NCBI GenBank assembly: GCA_002363155.1
Contig: DEWH01000017.1
Location: 143,420 to 207,419 of the forward strand
Length of the DNA stretch: 64,000 bases
DNA from: Ruminococcaceae bacterium UBA3215
GTDB taxonomy: Bacteria > Bacillota > Clostridia > Oscillospirales > Ruminococcaceae
Reading direction: 5' to 3'
Made by a program: the position numbers and the translations under genes
The notes under the pieces: generated by a model
Databases searched by the model: none
The model's input: the letters and a program-made list of their open reading frames with translations, nothing else
Told to the model about the DNA's origin: nothing
Shown: positions 57,712 to 64,000 of the stretch, piece by piece
Layout: each line of letters begins with the position of its first letter
How positions within the stretch are numbered: position 1 is the stretch's first letter

Positions 57712-59880
57712 ATGGACATTTCAGCAAAAATTTCGGAAGAACTGAACATATCACGTTCGCGTGTTGACGCAGCTGTAAAGCTGCTTGACGAGGGCAACAC
57801 CATACCCTTTATCGCGCGGTACAGAAAGGAAGTCACAGGCGCTCTCGACGACGTGCAGCTCCGTGATCTTTCCGACCGCCTTACATACCTGCGAAACCTC
57901 GAAAAGCGCAAGGAAGAAGTGCGCACAGCGATAGAGGAGCTCGGAAAGCTCACCGATGAGATCGAACACGATCTGTCGGAAGCGGCAACACTTGCGGCTG
58001 TTGAGGATATCTACCGTCCCTACAAACCCAAGAAAAAGACCCGTGCAAGCATAGCCCGCGAAAAGGGGCTCGAACCGCTTGCCGAGTTCATATTTGCCCA
58101 GTCAACAGGCGACCCTTATGCCGAGGCGGAAAAGTACATATCGGAAGAAAAGGGAGTTGCATCGGTACAGGACGCTGTTGACGGCGCAAAGGACATAATT
58201 GCCGAGAACATCTCCGACGACCCGGAGATACGCAAGATACTCGGCGGGCTTTACGACCGCACTGCACTCATCACCTCGGCAAAGGCAAAGGACGACATAG
58301 AAGAGAGCGTTTACGAGAACTACTACGAATACAAGGAAGCTGTATCGAAGATACCCACACACCGTATTCTCGCCATTGACCGCGGAGAACGCGAGGGCAT
58401 ACTTAAAGCGGCTGTTGAAGTAGATACAGACAATATGCTTGCAACGATATACAGCCGGTGCATTACGGGAAAGAGCCGCAACAAGAACTCGGATCTTGTG
58501 ACCGAGGCTGCGGAGGACGCATACAAGCGCCTTATCCACCCGTCTATCGAGCGCAGAGTGCGCAACGACCTTACAGAGAAAGCCTGCACAGCGGCTATAA
58601 AGGTGTTCGGGGACAACCTGCGCCAGCTCCTTATGCAGCCGCCCGTAAAGGGAATGGTGACAATGGGGCTTGATCCGGCATACAGAACAGGCTGCAAGAT
58701 CTCGGTAGTTGACGCGACAGGAAAGGTGCTTGATACCGCGGTAGTCTATCCCACACCGCCGCACAACAAGACCGAGGAAGCGAAGAAGAAGCTTACCGCG
58801 CTCATAAAGAAATACGGCGTCAGAGCGATCTCGATAGGAAACGGCACCGCAAGCCACGAAAGCGAAGTCTTTGTGGCGGATATGATACACGAGCTGGACA
58901 CCCCGGTAAGCTACATGGTGGTATCGGAGGCAGGAGCCAGCGTTTACTCCGCAAGCAAGCTTGCACAGGAGGAATTCCCGGATTTCGACGTCACCCAGAG
59001 AAGCGCGGTCTCTATTGCAAGGCGTCTCCAGGATCCGCTGTCGGAGCTTGTCAAGATCGAGCCGAAAGCGATAGGCGTCGGGCAGTACCAGCATGATATG
59101 CCGCCGGCACAGCTTTCCGAAGCACTCGGCGGTGTAGTCGAGGACTGCGTGAACAATGTCGGCGTAGATGTCAACACTGCGTCCGTGCCGCTTCTGTCGT
59201 ATGTTGCGGGCATAAACTCCGGAATAGCGAAGAATATAGTTGCATACCGCGAGGAAAACGGCGGTTTCACAGAGAGAAAGGAACTGCTTAAAGTAAGCAA
59301 GCTCGGCAAGAAAACATACGAGCAGTGCGCAGGATTTCTGCGTGTGCCGGGCGGAAAGGAGCCGCTTGACAACACTGCCGTACACCCGGAGAGCTATGCG
59401 GCGGCGCGGAAGCTTCTTGAACTGTGCGGACTTACGGAGGACGACATCTCCGGCGACCGCTCGAAAGCTGCGTCCGAAAGCATAAACGCAAAGATAAAGG
59501 AGATCGGCATAAAGAAGGCTGCCGAACAGGCAGGCGTCGGCGATATGACGCTTTCCGATATAGTCAAAGAGCTTATGAAGCCGGGACGCGACCCGCGTGA
59601 CGAACTGCCGAAGCCGATGCTCCGCACCGATGTGGTAGATATCAACAGTCTCAAAGAGGGTATGGAGCTCAAAGGCACAGTCCGCAATATAACGGATTTC
59701 GGCGCGTTTGTTGATATCGGCGTGCATCAGGACGGTCTTGTGCATATCTCTCAGCTTGCGGACAGATATGTGAAACACCCGCTCGATGTGGTAAAAGTCG
59801 GAGATATCGTGAATGTGAAGATACTCGGCATAGACGTAAAGAAGAACAGGATCTCACTCACAATGAAAGGCTTGAATTGA
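57712..59880 (+). CDS. tex: Tex RNA-binding transcription accessory protein
   Basis: 722 residues from ATG 57712 (GGAGAAA upstream; an in-frame start 75 bases earlier lies before the promoter -10). Tex features: N-terminal helical part (DEGNTIPFIARYRKEVTGALDDVQLR, diagnostic), YqgF-like nuclease fold (MGLDPAYRTGCKISVVDATG), helix-hairpin-helix pair (NTASVPLLSYVAGINSGIAKNIVAYRE) and a C-terminal S1 domain (GFVDIGVHQ-type: FGAFVDIGVHQDGLVHISQLAD). Tex associates with RNA polymerase and affects gene expression and stress tolerance. Confidence 0.96.
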   Translation: MDISAKISEELNISRSRVDAAVKLLDEGNTIPFIARYRKEVTGALDDVQLRDLSDRLTYLRNLEKRKEEVRTAIEELGKLTDEIEHDLSEAATLAAVEDIYRPYKPKKKTRASIAREKGLEPLAEFIFAQSTGDPYAEAEKYISEEKGVASVQDAVDGAKDIIAENISDDPEIRKILGGLYDRTALITSAKAKDDIEESVYENYYEYKEAVSKIPTHRILAIDRGEREGILKAAVEVDTDNMLATIYSRCITGKSRNKNSDLVTEAAEDAYKRLIHPSIERRVRNDLTEKACTAAIKVFGDNLRQLLMQPPVKGMVTMGLDPAYRTGCKISVVDATGKVLDTAVVYPTPPHNKTEEAKKKLTALIKKYGVRAISIGNGTASHESEVFVADMIHELDTPVSYMVVSEAGASVYSASKLAQEEFPDFDVTQRSAVSIARRLQDPLSELVKIEPKAIGVGQYQHDMPPAQLSEALGGVVEDCVNNVGVDVNTASVPLLSYVAGINSGIAKNIVAYREENGGFTERKELLKVSKLGKKTYEQCAGFLRVPGGKEPLDNTAVHPESYAAARKLLELCGLTEDDISGDRSKAASESINAKIKEIGIKKAAEQAGVGDMTLSDIVKELMKPGRDPRDELPKPMLRTDVVDINSLKEGMELKGTVRNITDFGAFVDIGVHQDGLVHISQLADRYVKHPLDVVKVGDIVNVKILGIDVKKNRISLTMKGLN

Positions 59881-59899
59881 GAAAGACTCTGCTATGCCG

Positions 59900-59968
59900 T
59901 CTGCCTTCGGCTGTGTCCTGCGCGGACGGCGCCAGCCCCCTTTAAAAAGGGGGCTGGACCCCCTAAAC
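59900..59968. repeat. GC-rich block with CCAGCCCCCTTT palindrome, copy 2
   Basis: TGTCCTGCGCGGACGGCGCCAG precedes the palindrome CCAGCCCCCTTT-AA-AAAGGGGGCTGG (59932-59957), followed by ACCCCCTAAAC. The same order, in part, is seen at 19150-19220 and 63945-64000. Confidence 0.85.
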
Positions 59969-60043
59969 AGAATGCTGTATCTCAGAGCGCACGAAAACGG
60001 ACAGGTGCAGACTGAAATGCGGAGATATGGCAGTAATTATGTA

Positions 60044-60072
60044 TTGCAAAACTGTACCGTTTGTGATATAAT
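60044..60072 (+). promoter_or_regulatory. iorAB-histidine kinase promoter
   Basis: TTGCAA, 17 bases, TATAAT, 42 bases before the iorA ATG at 60114. Confidence 0.82.
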
Positions 60073-60113
60073 TAAATGATGACGTAATGTTAATTATGAA
60101 AGGAATGATTCTT

Positions 60114-61844
60114 ATGGCAGGTTTGATGCTTGGAAATCAGGCTGTGGCAAGAGGATTGTATGAAGCGGGCGTTGAGTTCGTTTCAAGCTATCCCGGCACC
60201 CCCAGCACAGAGATCACCGAATTCGCTTCGACCTACGACAAAAATGAAATGTACACGGAATGGGCTCCCAATGAGAAGGTAGCCTGTGAAGCCGCTATCG
60301 GCGCTTCTTTTGCGGGCAGACGTTCGTTCTGCGCTATGAAGCACGTCGGACTCAATGTTGCGGCAGACCCGCTCTATACAGCGTCCTACACAGGCGTGAA
60401 CGGCGGATTCGTCCTCGCGGTGGCAGATGACCAGGGTATGCACTCCTCCCAGAACGAGCAGGATTCCCGCAACCACGCTATCGGTTCAAAGGTCCCTATG
60501 CTTGAACCGTCGGATTCCGGCGAATGCAAGGAGTTCACAAAGCTGGCGTATGAGATATCCGAACAGTTCGACACCCCCGTTATCCTCCGCCTTTCCACAA
60601 GAGTGGCACACTCACAGAGCATTGTTGAGACCGAGGACAGAAAGACTGTTCGCTATGAGTACAAGAAAGATCCCCACAAGAACATAATGACGCCCGCCAA
60701 CGCAAAGCCAAAGCATATCATAGTTGAGGAGCGCACAAAGAAGCTCCGCGAGTATGCCGAGACTTCCCCGCTCAACAGAGTTGAGATGTTTGACACAGAG
60801 ATCGGTATCATCACCAACGGCGCGGCTTACCAGTATGCACGCGAAGCACTCGGAGAAAAGGCAAGCTACCTGAAGCTCGGTATGGTGAACCCGCTCCCCG
60901 TTAAGCTCATCAAGGATTTTGCCGCAAAGGTAAAGAAGCTCTATGTCGTAGAGGAGCTTGACGATATCATCGAGACACACTGCCGCAAGATCGGGCTTGA
61001 CCCGATCGGCAAGGAGCTGTTCACATTCATCGGCGAGTATTCGCAGTCATATCTGCGCGAAAAGATACTCGGCGAAAAGAACGAGTTCGTCCAACTTGAC
61101 GACGTTATCCCGGTACGTCCTCCGGTAATGTGCGCAGGCTGCCCTCACAGAGGCGTTTTCTATACGCTCAAGAAGCTCGGCGTGTTCGTAAGCGGCGATA
61201 TCGGCTGCTATACACTCGGCTCCGCCGTACCGCTTGAAGCTATGGATACCACAGTCTGTATGGGTGCTTCCGTCAGCGGACTTCACGGCTTCAACAAGGC
61301 TATGCGCGGCGAATACGAGGGCAAGGCTGTGGCAGTCATCGGCGACTCCACATTTATCCACTCCGGCATAACCGGTCTTATCAACATAGCATACAACCGC
61401 ACAAACTCCACCGTTCTGATACTCGATAACAGCATCACGGGTATGACCGGTCACCAGAACAACCCTGCAAACGGAAAGAACATCTACGGCGATCCCGCTG
61501 CGGCAGTAGATCTCGAAGCTCTCTGCCGCTCTGTCGGCATTGACCGCGTAAGAGTAATCAACCCCGGCGATCTTGCCGAGACGGAAGCTGCGATCAAGGA
61601 AGAACTTGCCGCGGACGAGCCTTCGGTTATAATTTGCAGGAAACCCTGCGCACTGCTCAAGACAGTGAAGCACAAGCCTCCGTTCAAGGTTGACAGGGAC
61701 AAGTGCAAGAGCTGCAAGGCGTGCATGAAGATCGGCTGTCCCGCTATATCTATGGTTGACGGCAAGGCGCAGATAGACAATACTCTCTGCGTAGGCTGCG
61801 GACTTTGCACACAGATGTGCAGATTCGGCGCGATAGAGGAATAA
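60114..61844 (+). CDS. iorA: indolepyruvate ferredoxin oxidoreductase alpha subunit
   Basis: 576 residues from ATG 60114 with AAGGA 9 bases upstream. N-terminal pyrimidine-type domain MLGNQAVARGLYEAGVEFVSSYPGTPSTEITE. The thiamine diphosphate site is GDIGCYTLG through GDSTFIHSGITGLINIAYN. Two 4Fe-4S motifs end the protein: CKSCKACMKIGCP and CVGCGLCTQMC. It oxidises aryl pyruvates from aromatic amino acids to aryl-acyl-CoA with reduction of ferredoxin, with IorB as partner. Start of a three-gene operon. Confidence 0.96.
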   Translation: MAGLMLGNQAVARGLYEAGVEFVSSYPGTPSTEITEFASTYDKNEMYTEWAPNEKVACEAAIGASFAGRRSFCAMKHVGLNVAADPLYTASYTGVNGGFVLAVADDQGMHSSQNEQDSRNHAIGSKVPMLEPSDSGECKEFTKLAYEISEQFDTPVILRLSTRVAHSQSIVETEDRKTVRYEYKKDPHKNIMTPANAKPKHIIVEERTKKLREYAETSPLNRVEMFDTEIGIITNGAAYQYAREALGEKASYLKLGMVNPLPVKLIKDFAAKVKKLYVVEELDDIIETHCRKIGLDPIGKELFTFIGEYSQSYLREKILGEKNEFVQLDDVIPVRPPVMCAGCPHRGVFYTLKKLGVFVSGDIGCYTLGSAVPLEAMDTTVCMGASVSGLHGFNKAMRGEYEGKAVAVIGDSTFIHSGITGLINIAYNRTNSTVLILDNSITGMTGHQNNPANGKNIYGDPAAAVDLEALCRSVGIDRVRVINPGDLAETEAAIKEELAADEPSVIICRKPCALLKTVKHKPPFKVDRDKCKSCKACMKIGCPAISMVDGKAQIDNTLCVGCGLCTQMCRFGAIEE

Positions 61845-61859
61845 GGGAGGATTTGTGAA

Positions 61860-62435
61860 ATGGCTGAAACAAAGGCAATAATGCTGGTAGGCGTAGGCGG
61901 TCAGGGAACACTTCTCGCAAGCCGTATCCTCGGAAACGTTCTGCTTTCCGCGGGATATGACGTAAAGGTCAGCGAAGTTCACGGAATGTCGCAGCGCGGC
62001 GGTTCCGTAGTAACATATATAAAGTACGGCGACAAGATCTTCTCCCCTGTTATCGAAAAGGGTGAAGCCGATGTCATCATCTCCTTTGAGGAACTTGAAG
62101 CCGCAAGATGGCTCCCCTATCTCAAAAAGGGCGGAAAGATCATCACCAATTCCCAGCAGATCAACCCCATGCCCGTAATTATGGGCGCACAGGCTTATCC
62201 GGAGGGACTTACCGAGAAGATACGCGCAAAGGGCGTTGACATCACGGCGATAGACGCGCTTACACTTGCAGAAAAGGCGGGAAGCTCCCGCGCGGTGAAC
62301 GTTGTGCTCATGGGACTTATCTCAAAGACAGCGGGATTCCCGGAGGAAGCATGGCAGAAAGCACTTGACGAGTGCGTTCCGAAGAAAGCGATAGATATCA
62401 ACAAGAAGGCATTTGCGCTCGGACGTGAAGCATGA
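61860..62435 (+). CDS. iorB: indolepyruvate ferredoxin oxidoreductase beta subunit
   Basis: 191 residues, the gamma-type domain of 2-oxoacid ferredoxin oxidoreductases: MLVGVGGQGTLLASRILGN, SEVHGMSQRGGSVVTYIKYG, and VNVVLMGLISKTAGFPEE. It pairs with IorA, 15 bases upstream (GGGAGG ribosome site). The stop overlaps the histidine kinase start as ATGA. Confidence 0.95.
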   Translation: MAETKAIMLVGVGGQGTLLASRILGNVLLSAGYDVKVSEVHGMSQRGGSVVTYIKYGDKIFSPVIEKGEADVIISFEELEAARWLPYLKKGGKIITNSQQINPMPVIMGAQAYPEGLTEKIRAKGVDITAIDALTLAEKAGSSRAVNVVLMGLISKTAGFPEEAWQKALDECVPKKAIDINKKAFALGREA

Positions 62436-63838
62436 CACTGCGGAGGCGCAGCATTGCCGCCCGCTGGTTCTACAACAGCTTCAGCATAGTAGCCGTCCTG
62501 CTGATAATACTCGATATCGTGGCGTATTTTCTGATAAGGAATTACTATTACGGCGCCGTAAGGCAGTATATCGAGACGCAGGCGAACATAGTTGCGGGAG
62601 TTGTGGAGCGCTCGTATGAAGAATCCGGCTCGGACTATTCGGACGAGATAATAAACTCGGTGGAACAGTTCGAGAAGAAGAACTACGCGGAGCTTATGGC
62701 GATAAACCGCGAGGGTAAGGTATATCTGTCGAGCAGCGGATTCACGCCCTCCGGCACATACGATATGCCGGATTATGACGAAGCTTCCGGCTCCGAGAGC
62801 ATGGACGGCTACTATGTCGGACGGTTTTCCGGCGGCGAAAGATACATGGCGTACACGATACTGAATGCGCTTACCGGCGGCGGGATAAGGATCGTCACAT
62901 CGCTTGACAAGACCGACGCGCATATATGGGGCGTGACATTCGGCGTACTTGCGATCACAGCCGTCATACTTCTGCTTCTGTTCGTACTTGGCATATACTT
63001 CATACGAAGCATAGTCCGTCCGATACACCGTGTCGGCGCGACTGCACGAAAACTTGCTTCCGGCGACTTCACGGTGCGCATCGACAGCGAGAAGAACACC
63101 ACAGAGGAGATAGGCGAGCTCTGCGATATATTCAATTATATGGCGGACGAGCTTGAGCACTCCGAGAACATCAAGAACGAGTTCATCTCGTCGGTATCAC
63201 ACGAACTGCGCACGCCGCTCACTGCGATAAAGGGCTGGAGCGAGACGCTCATGGATATAGATGACATCGAGACCCGGAAAAAAGGAATGCAGATAATCGG
63301 CAAGGAGACGGGAAGGCTTTCGGAAATGGTGGAGGAGCTTCTTGACTTCTCCCGCATACAGAATGGGCATTTCTCTCTCCAGCAGGCTAATCTTGATGTG
63401 ATAGCGGAACTTTCGGACGCTGTACTGATGTATGAGGAGCGCGCGAAAGCGGAAGATATCTCGCTCGTAATGGACGAGAGCGAAGATATCGCGATCGTTT
63501 ACGGCGACAAGAACCGGCTGAGGCAGGTATTTATCAATATCATAGATAACTCGATCAAATACGGCAGAAAAGGCGGTCACACGTTTGTGAGCACCGAGAT
63601 CTCCGGGAACCGCATAATAATTTATGTGCGCGACGACGGCGTCGGCATAGCCGAGAACGATATCCCGCGCATCAAAGAAAAGTTCTATAAAGCTAACAAC
63701 ACCGTCCGCGGCTCCGGTATCGGTCTCGCCGTAGCAGACGAGATAATCCGAATCCACGGCGGCTCCCTCGATATCTCAAGTTCTCTCGGCGAAGGAACCC
63801 TCGTAACAATCATTCTCCCGTTGGTGAGAGGTGTCTGA
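62432..63838 (+). CDS. sensor histidine kinase coupled to iorB
   Basis: 468 residues. Membrane helices at about 15-36 and 166-190 flank a ~130-residue outside domain. HAMP follows (RSIVRPIHRVGATARKLASGDFTVRI). HisKA has the phospho-His257 in SSVSHELRTPLTAIKGW. The ATPase domain has NIIDNSIKYGRKGG, DDGVGIAENDIPRIKEKFYK and GSGIGLAVADEIIRIHGG. The kinase is intact and of WalK/PhoR type. Its ATG overlaps the iorB stop (ATGA). No response regulator gene lies before it; one could follow past the right edge, though a 10-bp repeat array begins at the stop codon. Confidence 0.92.
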   Translation: MTLRRRSIAARWFYNSFSIVAVLLIILDIVAYFLIRNYYYGAVRQYIETQANIVAGVVERSYEESGSDYSDEIINSVEQFEKKNYAELMAINREGKVYLSSSGFTPSGTYDMPDYDEASGSESMDGYYVGRFSGGERYMAYTILNALTGGGIRIVTSLDKTDAHIWGVTFGVLAITAVILLLLFVLGIYFIRSIVRPIHRVGATARKLASGDFTVRIDSEKNTTEEIGELCDIFNYMADELEHSENIKNEFISSVSHELRTPLTAIKGWSETLMDIDDIETRKKGMQIIGKETGRLSEMVEELLDFSRIQNGHFSLQQANLDVIAELSDAVLMYEERAKAEDISLVMDESEDIAIVYGDKNRLRQVFINIIDNSIKYGRKGGHTFVSTEISGNRIIIYVRDDGVGIAENDIPRIKEKFYKANNTVRGSGIGLAVADEIIRIHGGSLDISSSLGEGTLVTIILPLVRGV

Positions 63839-63939
63839 GAGACGTTGAGAGAGGTTGAGAGAGATTGAGAGAGATTGAGAGAAGTTAAGAGAAGTTAAGA
63901 GAAGTTAAGAGAAGTTAAGAGAAGTTAAGAGAAGTTTAA
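63837..63939 (+). repeat. 10-bp tandem repeat array
   Basis: Ten units in exact 10-base register from 63841: GACGTTGAGA, GAGGTTGAGA, two GAGATTGAGA, five GAAGTTAAGA and a degenerate GAAGTTTAAG. It begins at the kinase stop codon. It is purine-rich on the plus strand and its unit equals about one helical turn. Weak relatives are at 55556-55582 (reverse) and 12121-12175. Confidence 0.9.
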
Positions 63940-64000
63940 GACGGGGCTCTGCCCCGGACCCCGCCAGCCCCCTTTAAAAAAGGGGGCTGGACACCCTAAA
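63940..64000. repeat. GC-rich block with CCAGCCCCCTTT palindrome, copy 3 (cut by edge)
   Basis: ACGGGGCTCTGCCCCGGACCCC, then CCAGCCCCCTTT-AAA-AAAGGGGGCTGG (63964-63990) and ACACCCTAAA at the right edge. It continues the repeat family at 19186 and 59932. Confidence 0.85.

Noticed and set aside
58102..59778. 558-codon open frame antisense to tex
   Set aside because: Shadow of a certain gene; Cys/His/Arg-rich translation typical of antisense frames and no ribosome site.
63837..63939. CRISPR array
   Set aside because: The unit is 10 bases with no spacers, and no cas genes are present.

Overview
The window is a stretch of low-to-mid GC Gram-positive chromosome, most like a gut clostridium of the Oscillospiraceae/Ruminococcaceae. 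This is inferred from the gene set: RsbU/SpoIIE-RsbW-STAS partner-switch proteins, the cyclic-di-AMP receptor DarA next to holB and ricT, the rpmH-rnpA-yidD-yidC-jag operon, FapA-like DUF342 protein, the PadR-DUF1700-DUF4097 set, and a stand-alone indolepyruvate ferredoxin oxidoreductase. Many promoters fit the vegetative consensus (TTGACA or TTGCAA, 17 bases, TATAAT), and AGGAGG-type ribosome sites are common. I saw no rRNA, transposase, integrase, phage gene or CRISPR array.

Region 1 (1-11,090) is the most unusual. A leftward operon of eleven genes runs from 9131 off the left edge: radical SAM/SPASM protein, double GNAT, acyl carrier protein, active ketosynthase, catalytically dead ketosynthase, ketoreductase, then a membrane PP2C phosphatase, STAS protein and RsbW-like kinase, then a miniature HlyD-like protein and a C39-peptidase ABC exporter of the NHLM type (cut by the edge). 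Four junctions are ATGA overlaps. I read this as a system that makes a dedicated acyl chain, attaches it to a ribosomal peptide, and exports the product after leader cleavage, with a built-in partner-switch regulator. The peptide precursor is not in the window. A paralogous phosphatase is transcribed divergently from the same intergenic region.

Region 2 (11,100-18,480) is core genome: rpsI, rplM, ricT, holB, darA, a fused ispDF, and a large family-5 substrate-binding lipoprotein whose promoter shows that it starts at a CTG codon. Region 3 (18,570-30,850) has a GNAT, a 1434-residue zinc-ribbon membrane protein with 39-bp coding repeats, nnr, a small lipoprotein, and a 1640-residue protein joining a sigma-like N-terminus through one membrane helix to an extracellular beta-propeller-type domain. 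Region 4 (31,000-34,880) holds a structured intergenic region, tRNA-Gln and jag-yidC-yidD-rnpA-rpmH. Region 5 (34,920-46,420) has an EAL/HDOD protein, an orphan ABC ATPase, a FapA-like protein, pcrA, an SPFH protein and a 1428-residue dehydratase activase.

Region 6 (46,600-57,560) is surface and stress functions: an ECF sigma factor with a membrane anti-sigma-like partner, padR-DUF1700-DUF4097, two secreted Ig-like proteins, gdhA, an MscS channel, an SPFH protein coupled to a ribbon-helix-helix regulator, and a zinc-ribbon membrane protein. Region 7 (57,640-64,000) has tex, iorAB and a histidine kinase translationally coupled to iorB, ending in a 10-bp tandem repeat array.

Intergenic spaces carry several dispersed repeat families: a ~100-bp element in two inverted copies (12,240 and 31,212), a palindrome built on CCAGCCCCCTTT (three copies), and GC-rich blocks bordered by CCGTWTTACGG. 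Function assignments are from reading the translations by eye; no database search was run.
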